A stretch of DNA of 64,000 nucleotides from Chryseobacterium echinoideorum. Lineage in GTDB: Bacteria; Bacteroidota; Bacteroidia; Flavobacteriales; Weeksellaceae. Every line of letters begins with the position of its first letter. Position 1 is the first letter of the stretch. Below, in pieces: positions 7,558 to 17,200 of this stretch. The stretch covers positions 496,001-560,000 of the forward strand of contig NZ_VKNW01000001.1 in the NCBI RefSeq assembly GCF_007474535.1. The letters are read 5' to 3'. The notes under the pieces were generated by a model. The model saw only the letters and a list, made by a program, of their open reading frames with translations. It had not been told where the DNA came from and ran no database searches. The translations under genes and the position numbers were made by a program.

Positions 7558-10044
7558 ATGAAAAGAATTCAACCAGTTTCTGTTCTGGGCATTACGGCTT
7601 TATTCGCCGGTTCTTTAATGTACGCTCAAAACTTTCAGCCAATGCCTGTACAATCAGGTTTTAACACAGATGTTATTGCAAATGGAGTAGGTTCTTCTAT
7701 GCTTTCTACATCTTCAGATGTAGATGGAGTTTCATTTGCTTTTGTTTCTAAAGATTTTAAAGTCACCGCTGCTGATCCGGATTTAACCTATGGATTACCT
7801 GTCGATGGTATCATCAATAGTGAAGTGGCAACTACACCAGGTCTTATGTATAATATGGCAAGTTACAGCAGCAGCAATTCTCTGAAACTTTCCAATCAAA
7901 ATGACAGTGGGACTTTAACTTTTGCTGTACCAAAACCTGCATTTAGATTGTATATGCTTGCTACCAGCGGAAGCGGGGCGTCTACTGTCTCTGTGGTTGT
8001 TAATTTTACTGATAATACTTCTCAGACTTTTACAGGTATCAGTATTTCAGATTGGTATAATGGTTCTGGTTTTGCTATTCAGGGATTTGGAAGAATTAAC
8101 AGAACAAATGATGTATTAGAGTCAGGAAGCGGAACTAATCCAAGGCTGTATCAATCTTTACTAACCATTGATGCAGCAAACCAGGCTAAGCTCATTCAGA
8201 GTGTGACAGTCACAAAAACGTCTACTGCTCAGGGATATCCTAATGTTTTTGCATTTTCTGCGGATGTTTATTCAGACTGTCTTCCTCCAACGGTGCAGCC
8301 TTCAACAAATATAACTGATAATAGTGCCACAATAAATTGGTCGGCTTCACCAAGTACGACAGCAGCATCTTATGATGTATATTACAGTACAAGTCCTGTG
8401 ATTCCTACTTCTGCTACAGCTCCGGTTTCGAGCAATGTAACAGGATTATCTGTTCCTACAGGCATCTTGACACCCAATACGACCTATTATTTCTGGGTAA
8501 GGTCTAACTGTAATGGCTCTTCGGCACAAAGTTCATGGTCTTTCGGAGGTAATTTTAAAACTTTATGTGGTCCAATGGCTGCAATGTTTGAAAATTTTGA
8601 CTCTATGTCTACCGGAACAAATTTGCCCGATTGCTGGGTTAGAAATTATGTGAACGGAACCATGTCAATATCGTCAACCAGTCCGGCTTCGGGAACAAGA
8701 AATGTTTATCAGACCAATTCATCGTCTCAAACTCCAAGTACAGTTGTTTTACCAGAATTTAATAATATAAATGCAGGTACACATTGGCTTAAATTAAAAG
8801 CAAGAGTGACCTCAGCTGGCGGAGTTCTTAACGTAGGGTATGTCACCAATCCTACGGATGCTTCCACTTTTACATTAATTCAATCTTTAAATATTCCAAA
8901 TACATCGTATGGTCCGGAATATTTTGTAAATGTACCGAGTACAGTTCCTGCCAATGCGAGATTAGCCATAAGAAATACAGCTGACGGGAAAGGATATTAT
9001 TGGGATGATGTGAAGTGGGAAGCTATGCCTGGATGTACTCCTCCATTTAATATGACAACGTCAAATGCTAGTCAAAACTCTGTAGATGTTACGTGGGGAG
9101 CTGCGGCAACGGGAGCTGCAAACGGCTATGAATATTATTATTCTCCAGTAAGTACAGTTTCGCCTACGGCAACAACAATGGCAAGCGGTACATTTTCTCC
9201 GAATTCAATTAACGGAATTATAACAGGTTTAGTTCCTAATCATACATACAACTTGTGGATTCGTACAGTGTGCAGTGCTACAGAAAAAAGTGAATGGGCA
9301 GGTCCTGTAATTTTCCGTACAACATGTGCGCCGGGGACTTCTCTTTTTGAGGATTTTGAATCTTACTCTGCAACGTCTATTGTACCTGACTGTTGGGCGA
9401 GAATTGTACCAAACGGTTCTCAGACAATCACTTCCACAAGTCCTGCTTCAGGAATAAGAAATATTTACCAGTATGCATCTGCAGCCAATACTCCGTCAGT
9501 AGTTGTTTTGCCGGAGTTTTCCAATATAAATGCCGACACTCACAGATTACGATTCAAAGCTAGAGTGGCAACGGCAACAGGGAACCTGCAGGTTGGATAT
9601 GTAACAAGTACAACCGATGCATCTACATTTGTAAGTATACAAAGCTTAAGCATTCCAAACACCTCTTATGGTGTGGATTATATTGTTGATGTTCCTGCTA
9701 CAGTTCCTGCTACGGCAAGACTTGCTATAAGAAATACCAATGACGCAAAAGCATATTATTGGGATGATATTTATTGGGAACCTAAGAATTCTTTAAGTAC
9801 TTCTGAGGTTACTTCTAAAAAGAAAGTATCAATTTATCCAAATCCTTTCAATGATGTGTTGTTTGTTTCTGAAACAGAAAACATCAAAACAATTAAAATA
9901 ACTGATGTTTCGGGTAGAGTTTTAAAAGTAATTGATAACCCTTCTAAAGGAATTAATCTTCATACTTTAAATGCAGGATTATACTTGGTTACCATGTATT
10001 TCAAAGACGGATCAATAAATACTGTAAAAGCTATTAAAAAATAG
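7558..10044 (+). CDS. T9SS-secreted adhesin: FN3 and choice-of-anchor J domains, type A sorting tail
   Basis: 828 residues. Signal peptide ends around LMYAQN. Residues about 25-238 form an N-terminal beta-rich domain I cannot name. Then come two copies of a module: fibronectin type III (about 238-338 and 493-595) followed by a choice-of-anchor J/MAM-like domain (about 340-490 and 597-745). The J copies share PDCW, TSPASG-RN, VVLPEF-NI and RLAIRNT closely, so the module duplicated. Residues about 757-828 are a type A sorting domain (VSIYPNPFNDVL, ITDVSGRVLK, LNAGLYLV). It is expected to cross the outer membrane through T9SS and attach to the surface. Ligand unknown; stand-alone gene with its own promoter and terminator. 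Confidence 0.9.
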   Translation: MKRIQPVSVLGITALFAGSLMYAQNFQPMPVQSGFNTDVIANGVGSSMLSTSSDVDGVSFAFVSKDFKVTAADPDLTYGLPVDGIINSEVATTPGLMYNMASYSSSNSLKLSNQNDSGTLTFAVPKPAFRLYMLATSGSGASTVSVVVNFTDNTSQTFTGISISDWYNGSGFAIQGFGRINRTNDVLESGSGTNPRLYQSLLTIDAANQAKLIQSVTVTKTSTAQGYPNVFAFSADVYSDCLPPTVQPSTNITDNSATINWSASPSTTAASYDVYYSTSPVIPTSATAPVSSNVTGLSVPTGILTPNTTYYFWVRSNCNGSSAQSSWSFGGNFKTLCGPMAAMFENFDSMSTGTNLPDCWVRNYVNGTMSISSTSPASGTRNVYQTNSSSQTPSTVVLPEFNNINAGTHWLKLKARVTSAGGVLNVGYVTNPTDASTFTLIQSLNIPNTSYGPEYFVNVPSTVPANARLAIRNTADGKGYYWDDVKWEAMPGCTPPFNMTTSNASQNSVDVTWGAAATGAANGYEYYYSPVSTVSPTATTMASGTFSPNSINGIITGLVPNHTYNLWIRTVCSATEKSEWAGPVIFRTTCAPGTSLFEDFESYSATSIVPDCWARIVPNGSQTITSTSPASGIRNIYQYASAANTPSVVVLPEFSNINADTHRLRFKARVATATGNLQVGYVTSTTDASTFVSIQSLSIPNTSYGVDYIVDVPATVPATARLAIRNTNDAKAYYWDDIYWEPKNSLSTSEVTSKKKVSIYPNPFNDVLFVSETENIKTIKITDVSGRVLKVIDNPSKGINLHTLNAGLYLVTMYFKDGSINTVKAIKK

Positions 10045-10066
10045 TTTTTCCGCATCAAATATCCTT

Positions 10067-10102
10067 AAAGTCGTTTTGTAGTATTGCAAAGCGGCTTTTT
10101 TT
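10067..10102 (+). terminator. Terminator of the T9SS adhesin gene
   Basis: 12-bp stem with two G-U pairs: AAAGTCGTTTTG (10067-10078) with CAAAGCGGCTTT (10086-10097), then a T run. Confidence 0.75.
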
Positions 10103-10180
10103 GTCTAAAGTAATGTTGTTGATTTGTTTCTGTATTTACTGATTTAAACTACGTTTAAATCAGTTTTAATATATAAATAA

Positions 10181-10211
10181 AATAAAAAAAAGCGTTGAAA
10201 ATCAACGCTTT
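10181..10211 (-). terminator. Terminator of tRNA-Ser
   Basis: 10-bp perfect stem AAAGCGTTGA (10189-10198) and TCAACGCTTT (10202-10211); on the minus strand it is followed by a run of T. Confidence 0.75.
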
Positions 10212-10217
10212 GTACTG

Positions 10218-10304
10218 CAGAAAGGAAGGGATTCGAACCCTCGATACAGTTACCCGTATACTACCTTTCCAGGGTAGCTCCTTCAACCACTCGGACACCT
10301 TTCT
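10218..10304 (-). tRNA. tRNA-Ser (anticodon GGA)
   Basis: 87-nt class II tRNA. Acceptor stem AGAAAGG (10298-10304) pairs with CCTTTCT (10219-10225), discriminator G at 10218, CCA not encoded. Anticodon stem CTACC/GGTAG encloses loop CTGGAAA, giving anticodon GGA (reads UCC/UCU). A long variable arm (TATACGGGTAACTGTAT) and the T arm GAGGG-TTCGAAT-CCCTT complete the serine-type fold. Confidence 0.97.
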
Positions 10305-10361
10305 ATTTTGAAGACTGCAAAAGTAGACTATTTTATCGAATAAAACAATTCAATTCTGCAA

Positions 10362-11378
10362 TTATTCAGTTATTTCTCCGCAAAGATTTCTGGAAAAATT
10401 TTCAGCAAAACTTCCTTGGTATTTAGGATTGTCAATCAGGTGCATAGCTTTTGTAATGGCAGATTCTGCGGTCATATCTTTTCCGCTGATGGCTCCGATT
10501 TTTGAAAAAACATTGCTGTTTTCATATTTACCAAAAGATATTCCTCCTGAAATGCATTGGCTCACAACAATGATCTCTGTTCCGTTGTTTCTGATCTGCT
10601 GTAATGTTTCCAGTGTTTTCTGACTGCTAAAAATTGTTCCTGAGCCGAAAACCTGCAGAATAAGGACTTTCATTTTAGGTATTTCTTTAAAATGATTCAA
10701 TTTCATTCCCGGAAAAATTCTCCAAAAAAGAACATCTTCCGAAATATGTTCATCAATATGGAAATTTTCTTTACTTGTGCTTCTGAAAAGATTTTCTTTA
10801 TGAATGTTAAGATGTACTCCCGATTGTCCTAGTATAGGATAGTTCGGACTTGCATATGCATCAAAATACTCTGCAGAATATTTCAGAGTACGGTTTCCGC
10901 GAAGTAATTTATATTCGAAATAAATCGCCACTTCCTGAATGACAGCTTCATCATTTTCATATAAACTTGCATAATAAAGACTTGTAAGAAGATTTTCTTT
11001 TGCATCTGTTCTTAAATCTCCAATCGGAAGCTGTGAGCCTGTTAAAATGACAGGTTTATTTAATCCTTTCAGCATAAAGCTCAGTGCAGAAGCAGTGTAA
11101 GACATCGTATCTGTACCATGTAAAACTAAAAAGCCATCGTAATGATCATAATTTTTGAAGATATAATTGGCTATTATTTTCCATTCCTCTGGTCCCATAT
11201 CCGATGAATCCAACGGTTTAGCAAAAGGATGTACAAACACTTCACATTCCATCAATTTCATTTCCGGCATTTTTTCAAAAATATTTCCAAAATCAAACGC
11301 TCGGAGACTTCCGGTTTCGTAATCTTTTTCCATACCAATTGTTCCGCCGGTATATATCAACAGGACTTTTCTTTTCAT
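10362..11378 (-). CDS. ansA: Type I L-asparaginase
   Basis: 338 residues, usual length. Hydrolyses asparagine to aspartate and ammonia. No signal peptide, so cytosolic, as for type I enzymes. Catalytic threonine loop YTGGTIG (T13), second active-site block HGTDT (T89-D90), TGSQLPIGDLRTDAKENL, and VVSQCISGG later. Head-to-head with the TrmH-type gene (55 bp apart); a minus-strand TAATTTTG at 11399-11406 is a possible -7 box. Stand-alone gene. Confidence 0.93.
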   Translation of the reverse strand: MKRKVLLIYTGGTIGMEKDYETGSLRAFDFGNIFEKMPEMKLMECEVFVHPFAKPLDSSDMGPEEWKIIANYIFKNYDHYDGFLVLHGTDTMSYTASALSFMLKGLNKPVILTGSQLPIGDLRTDAKENLLTSLYYASLYENDEAVIQEVAIYFEYKLLRGNRTLKYSAEYFDAYASPNYPILGQSGVHLNIHKENLFRSTSKENFHIDEHISEDVLFWRIFPGMKLNHFKEIPKMKVLILQVFGSGTIFSSQKTLETLQQIRNNGTEIIVVSQCISGGISFGKYENSNVFSKIGAISGKDMTAESAITKAMHLIDNPKYQGSFAENFSRNLCGEITE

Positions 11379-11433
11379 GTAAACTTTTCTTAGAATTTCA
11401 AAATTACGTTAATTTGCAAAGATTTGAAAGAAG

Positions 11434-12105
11434 ATGAAAGATTTAGAGAAAACTTACGAATATTTACAGCAGTTTTTAACAGAAGAAAGATTGAGAAAAA
11501 TTGAGCATTTCGCCCCTGAAAGTTCAGATTTTATTCTGCCGGTAATTGAAGATATTTATCAGTTTAGAAATGCGGCGGCAATTGTACGTTCGGTTGAAGC
11601 ATGCGGTTTTCATAAAGTGGTGGCTTTACAGGAAGAATATAGTTTTGAACCTAATTTAAGGGTTACCAAAGGTGCCGATACATGGGTTGAGGTCGAAAAA
11701 CTTCCCCGGAATATGGAATCTTTTCAGAAAATTAAAGACAGAGGCTATAAAATGGTTGCGGTTTCACTAGAGAAAAATGCAAAATTTTTACCTGAATATG
11801 AAATTACAGAACCCATTGCTTTGGTTTTCGGAACCGAAATGGAAGGCGTTTCTGAAGAAATTTTAAATTTTGCTGATGAAACTCTGGCAATTCCGATGTA
11901 TGGTTTTACAAGAAGTTTTAATGTTTCTGTTGCAGCATCAATCTGTATGTACGAACTGAAGCAAAAGCTGATAAAATCGAATATTGATTATAAATTAAAT
12001 GAAGAAAAACTCCTGAGAATGAAAATTCGCTGGGCGGTAAATTCTATGAGAAGCGGTGAGCAGATTTTTGAAAAGTATTTGAGAGATAATGATGTAGCTT
12101 ATTAA
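11434..12105 (+). CDS. trmH: SpoU/TrmH-family RNA 2'-O-methyltransferase
   Basis: 223 residues, SPOUT knot fold. Motif 1 N-x-A-x-x-R in FRNAAAIVRSVEACGF, motif 2 in LVFGTEMEGVSEEIL, motif 3 in IPMYGFTRSFNVSVAASI. Length and the C-terminal extension (MKIRWAVNSM...) fit TrmH, which methylates the ribose of G18 in tRNA; another rRNA or tRNA target cannot be excluded. Convergent with rsmE, with the last 4 bp overlapping. Confidence 0.88.
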   Translation: MKDLEKTYEYLQQFLTEERLRKIEHFAPESSDFILPVIEDIYQFRNAAAIVRSVEACGFHKVVALQEEYSFEPNLRVTKGADTWVEVEKLPRNMESFQKIKDRGYKMVAVSLEKNAKFLPEYEITEPIALVFGTEMEGVSEEILNFADETLAIPMYGFTRSFNVSVAASICMYELKQKLIKSNIDYKLNEEKLLRMKIRWAVNSMRSGEQIFEKYLRDNDVAY

Positions 12106-12797
12106 ATCATTTTATGATAATTCCAGGCAGTGACAAAAACTCCCGCAGTTTCGGTTCTTAAACGCTGATTTCCCAGAGAGACAGCTTTTATTTCTTTCTC
12201 TGCTAAAAACATAATTTCCTTATCCGAAAAATCACCTTCAGGACCAATAAGAAAAGTATAATTTTCTGATTTTGGAATTTCGTTCAAATTAATTCGTTCT
12301 AAATTTTCGTTGCAGTGCGCCACGAAAGTATTTTCAGCATTGATGTTTTTTAGAAATTCGGGTAATTTAATTAAATCATTAATGACCGGAAAATGAAACC
12401 GCAGACTTTGTTTTGAAGCTGCAATCGCCTGTTTCCTGATTTTATCAATATTGATATTCTTTCTTTCCGTTTTTTCAGTGTGAAGAATGGTAATTTCAGA
12501 AATGCCCATTTCTACAGCTTTTTCCACAAAAAATTCAATACGGTCGATATTTTTTGTCGGTGCAATCGCAATATGAAGTTTCGGGCTGAAATCAGGAGTT
12601 TCAGTTTTAATTTCGGTAACTTTAATTCCTGCTTTTTTTCCTTCAATAAACAAAGTCCCTGAAGCAAGATCTCCTTTTCCGTTGGTTACATGAATTTCTT
12701 CCCCGTCTTTCATACGAAGAACCTTTACAATATGCTGCTGTTCTTCTTCGTTGATGATTGCTTGTCCGTTATTTATTTCTCCAAAAAAAAGTTTCAT
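12102..12797 (-). CDS. rsmE: 16S rRNA (uracil-1498-N3)-methyltransferase
   Basis: 231 residues, usual length. N-terminal PUA-like domain (HIVKVLRMKDGEEIHVTNGKG) and C-terminal SPOUT knot with FLIGPEGDFSDKE and VSLGNQRLRTETAG, the SAM-binding motifs of RsmE. Methylates U1498 in the 30S decoding region. Confidence 0.95.
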   Translation of the reverse strand: MKLFFGEINNGQAIINEEEQQHIVKVLRMKDGEEIHVTNGKGDLASGTLFIEGKKAGIKVTEIKTETPDFSPKLHIAIAPTKNIDRIEFFVEKAVEMGISEITILHTEKTERKNINIDKIRKQAIAASKQSLRFHFPVINDLIKLPEFLKNINAENTFVAHCNENLERINLNEIPKSENYTFLIGPEGDFSDKEIMFLAEKEIKAVSLGNQRLRTETAGVFVTAWNYHKMI

Positions 12798-12856
12798 TGT
12801 TTAAATATATAAAGTCTTGTAGAGTTTTAATAAGGTATGATTGGCTGAAACCCTAT

Positions 12857-13267
12857 TTAAAAGAATATCTCATTTTCACTGATGAATGCCACTCCGGTTT
12901 TTATCGTGGTATAAATATCGCCTTCGCAGTCGCGATAAGAACAGATGTAAATTTCTTCAATCCATGAATTATTCATAAAAATCAGATTCAGATATTCATT
13001 TTTTCTTAAATTGTTTTTAATCGACAAATAATCTCCTTCTTTTGGCTCATAAGCAAAGCTGAAAACATTTTCAGAATTTATTTTCTCAATAATTTCTTCC
13101 TTTATATTCTGAATAAAACCTGTTTCTGAACTTGTCATCTGGAAATTATCCTCACCAAACTCTTGGGCAGCCTCATTTTTTCCTGTGACTGTTTCTAAAA
13201 CCCAATAGTATTTTGAATTCTTTTTAGATTGTGTACCAAGTACTTTTTCTTCTAATAATATTTTCAT
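12857..13267 (-). CDS. Hypothetical protein coupled to tsaD
   Basis: 136 residues, cytosolic (no signal or TM). Begins MKILLEEKVLGTQSKKNS, Glu/Asn-rich, ends in ISENEIFF. The segment YYWVLETVTGKNEAAQ resembles a small alpha/beta domain such as DUF4288, but I am not certain. Its start overlaps the tsaD stop (TAATG around 13265-13269), so it is translated downstream of tsaD. Function unknown. Confidence 0.65.
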   Translation of the reverse strand: MKILLEEKVLGTQSKKNSKYYWVLETVTGKNEAAQEFGEDNFQMTSSETGFIQNIKEEIIEKINSENVFSFAYEPKEGDYLSIKNNLRKNEYLNLIFMNNSWIEEIYICSYRDCEGDIYTTIKTGVAFISENEIFF

Positions 13268-14283
13268 TACAGATCGTATTTAGACGTTGCCGTAGCTCTC
13301 AAATCGGTAAATTCGCCACGTTCAAATTTCAGCTGGGCAACCATCGCAATCATTGCGGCATTGTCGGTTGTATATTCAAATTTTGGGATATAAATATTCC
13401 ATCCCAATCTTTCATGATTATCCTGCATCACTTTTCTTAATTCAGAATTGGCAGAAACTCCGCCTGCGATGGCGACTTCTTTTATATCTAAATCTTTTGC
13501 AGCTTTTTCCAGCTTATTCATCAAAATTTCAATGATACATTTCTGAACAGAAGCACACAAGTCATTGATGTTTTCTTTAATGAAATCAGGATTTTTCTTT
13601 ACTTCTTTCTGAATAAAATAAAGCACAGAAGTTTTAATTCCGCTAAAAGAATAATCGTAATTTTCTAATTTAGGCTTATTGAATTTAAAAGTGTCAGGAT
13701 TTCCTTCTTTCGCCAATCGGTCAATGATAGGACCTGCAGGATAATCCAAATTAAAAATTTTTCCAATTTTATCAAATGCTTCACCGGCTGCATCATCGGT
13801 CGTTTTCCCGATAATTTCCATGTCAAAATAATCTTTCACAAGGACAATCATTGTGTGTCCGCCGCTTACGGTAAGGCATAAAAAAGGAAATTTGGGCGGC
13901 ACAGGATTTGCATCGTCGATGAAGTGCGCTAAAATATGTGCCTGAAGATGATTTACTTCTATCAAAGGCACATCCAGACTCATCGCAAGTGATTTGGCAA
14001 AAGACGTTCCTACAAGAAGGGAACCCAAAAGTCCGGGACCTCTGGTAAAGCCTATGGCAGAGATTGCATTTTGTTGTATATTTGCTTTGAGTATCGATTT
14101 TTCAACAACAGGAATGATATTCTGTTGATGCGCGCGGGAAGCAAGCTCGGGAACCACGCCGCCATATTCTTTGTGGATTTCCTGGTTGGCTGCAATATTA
14201 GAGAGAATACAATTTCCTTTGATAATAGCAGCAGAAGTGTCGTCACAAGATGATTCGATACCTAAAATTATAGAGTCGCTCAT
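13267..14283 (-). CDS. tsaD: tRNA N6-threonylcarbamoyladenosine transferase
   Basis: 338 residues from the ATG at 14283; the open frame to 14325 would add 14 residues reading into tamB, whereas MSDSIILGIESSCDDTS is the canonical TsaD start. Transfers the threonylcarbamoyl group to A37 of ANN-decoding tRNAs with TsaB/TsaE. Motifs: GIESSCDDT, GPGLLGSLLVG, metal ligands in NHLQAHILAH, LTVSGGHT, AIAGGVSANS, TTDNAAMIA. Start codon only 4 bp from the divergent tamB start, and a -7-like TAACTTTG (14292-14299, minus) lies inside tamB codons 2-4. Confidence 0.97.
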   Translation of the reverse strand: MSDSIILGIESSCDDTSAAIIKGNCILSNIAANQEIHKEYGGVVPELASRAHQQNIIPVVEKSILKANIQQNAISAIGFTRGPGLLGSLLVGTSFAKSLAMSLDVPLIEVNHLQAHILAHFIDDANPVPPKFPFLCLTVSGGHTMIVLVKDYFDMEIIGKTTDDAAGEAFDKIGKIFNLDYPAGPIIDRLAKEGNPDTFKFNKPKLENYDYSFSGIKTSVLYFIQKEVKKNPDFIKENINDLCASVQKCIIEILMNKLEKAAKDLDIKEVAIAGGVSANSELRKVMQDNHERLGWNIYIPKFEYTTDNAAMIAMVAQLKFERGEFTDLRATATSKYDL

Positions 14284-14287
14284 AATA

Positions 14288-17200
14288 ATGGCAAAGTTAG
14301 AGAATAATAACGAAAATGAGAACAAAAAATCGGTAGCTGAAAACTTGGGCGATCAGGTACAGAAAACGGTTGATAATGTTCAGGAAACGGTAAAAGGAGC
14401 TGCTGAGTTTGCTTCTGATGCAATAAACCACCCAATAGATACAGCTCAGGAATTCGGAAAGCAGGCTGCAAAAGATGTAGTCAGCTATTCTTGGTGGGCA
14501 AAACTTTTGCTGATACTTTTCTGGACTGCATTATCACTCATTGTTCTGATTTTTATAGCTATTAATTTGCCGGTAACAAAAAGATGGGCGGCAGATCAGG
14601 CTTTGCAGATTGTTAACAAGGACTTTAAAGCTGAAATGTCTACCGAAAGTGTTGAGGTTAACTTTTTTGGAGATGTCACCATCAAAGGTTTGAAGATCAA
14701 GGACTATAAAGGTTTAGATTTTATTACCTCAAAAGAATTTATTGCAGATTCTGACTGGTTTTCATTAGCAACAAATATAGGTAAAAACAATTCTTTAAGC
14801 TTCAGTAGACTGACCCTTAAAAATGCTGATATTAAAGTAATCACATATAAAGGGGATAGTATTTCAAATTTCATCAGATTTACGCAGCTCTTTGACAGCG
14901 GAAAAAAAAGAGATCCGAAAAAAAGTCCTTTCCAGCTTAATGCAAGATTGGAGATTCTTAATTCAAAAGTTTCCATTGTTAATCAAAATTCTCATGGTGA
15001 AGCTGGAAAATGGTTGACTGCAGATAATGTAAATTTAATTTCTCCAAAAGTTAGAGTTAACGGAACTGATGTCAATGCGCGCATTGATAATTTTACGTTT
15101 ATTACCAAAAGATGGGGAAAATCTCATTTTGTTGAAACTTTTTCTACAGATTTTTCGATGACTCAGGATTATCTGTCTTTGGGGGACTTGACATTCAATA
15201 CCGATCATTCACTTCTTCAGGGTGATATTAAATTTAATTTGAATAATGGTTCATGGGCAGATTTTACAGATAAAGTGAGTTGGGACATGAATATGAAACT
15301 GGGAAGTCAGTTGAGTGGATACGATATCAGTTACTTTGTTACCAATTGGGACAATTTTATACCGTTTAATGCGAGCGGAAAAATGACGGGACCTTTAAAT
15401 AATTTCACTTTAGAAAATTTCCTGATACGAAACCCAAGTGTCAATATTGCAACAAAAAAGCTTAAAGCAAAAGATCTGCTGAAAGGCAATTTTTTAATAG
15501 AAACCAATGATCTTTCAACAGATTTTACCTATAAAGATCTGAAGGCAATGATGCCTACATTTGTTTCATCAAAAATGAAAAATTTTGCTGATGATTTTGG
15601 CAAGCTGAAGTACAATGGTGCTGCAAGAGTTACTCCGAAACAGGTGTATGTATCTTCCGGAAATCTAATGACAGGAATAGGACAGGCTAAAATTTCTAAT
15701 TTTTCTTTAACAGATTACAGCTCGTCTTTACCTAAATATAAAGGATATGCAGAGGTAAATGATCTGAATACTTCAGTTATTACTAAAAATAAATCGGTAG
15801 GATTGATTTCAGGTAAATTTAATCTGGACGGACAAAGCTTTGATGTCAATACCATGCGTCTGAGTACAAAATCTCAGATTTCCAGTATTGAAATTATGGA
15901 CAAAGAGATCAATAATGTGGTACTGAATGGTCTTTTAGATCATAAAAAATATAACGGCTTAATTACCGTAAGCGATGAGCAGGCAAAAGCCACAATAAAT
16001 GGTTTGATTGATTTCAGTACATCAAGAATTTCAGCTAATGTAGATGCTGATATTAGGCATTTGAATATTAATTATTTTTCAGGTAAGGCAGGTAACCAGA
16101 TTGTAAGCGGTAAGGTTAATGGTAAAATGGCAATGTCAGACATTAATGACCTTACACTGGATGTGGATGCTTCAGACGTGAATTTTGCAACAGCAGATCA
16201 AAAATATTATATTCCCAATGCTCAGCTAAAAACATTTATTGAAAACGGCAACCGCTCAATTTTGGTCAATGCGCCGGGAGCAGTTAATGGAAAGATTTCA
16301 GGAAAATATAATCTTGCTGATCTTGCCGGGATGATAGAAAATGGTCTTGGCAAAATTCTGGTAGGTCCAGAACCTAGAAAACTATACCGTGGGCAGCTTT
16401 TTACGATGGATTTTGATGTAGAGCAAGGTGTAATCGCCTATTTTCTTCCCGATCTAAAGCTTCCGCAAGGTGCAAAAGTAGTAGGAGAGTATGATGGTAA
16501 TTCTAATAATCTGATTCTAAACCTAGATGCATCTTCGCTCAAATACATTATGACCAAAAAGGAAGAAATTTCCGAAGCAGACAGACTTTTAGCGGAAACA
16601 AATCCTGAGTATAAAATTGATGACCGCATCAGGATGACGAGAGACAGTGCGATGGTTGATAGTGTGATGGTGAGAATCAACACGGCAAATGCAGATCAGC
16701 AGCTTTATGCTAAAATAAACAGATTAGAATACAATAAGAATATTTTTAAAGATCTCATTCTTACAGGTAAAAATGACAATGGATCTTTGCTCAGAATATC
16801 TACAAGTTTTAATCATGGAAGTCCTCAAGATGAATTAGAGGAAAATCTGAAATCTTACACAATTAATTTTAATCAGTCTACCAATTCGGAAGGAGATTAT
16901 ATTTTCAGGTTTGAACCCACAGAAATAACGCTTAATAATACAAAATGGGCTGTTGACACTAGTCCGGAGCTTGATCATTATATTAGTTACAGAAAAAATA
17001 CCGCAGATTTTGAAATCAGAAATCTTAAAATTTATTCTGACGACAGCTCACTGATGATCAATGAGTCTACATTCAAATCTGCAAAAGATTTTTATGTAGA
17101 CGCTGAAGTGCAAAACTTTGCCATTGAAAAATTGTTCGAAATGCAGGCAGGAGGAAATCCGATGGATATCAAAGGTCTGGCGAACGGAAATGTGAAAATC

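Noticed and set aside
10218..10304. tRNA-Ser as an integration hotspot
   Set aside because: Flanked by ordinary genes (T9SS adhesin, ansA) with no duplicated tRNA 3' end within the window.
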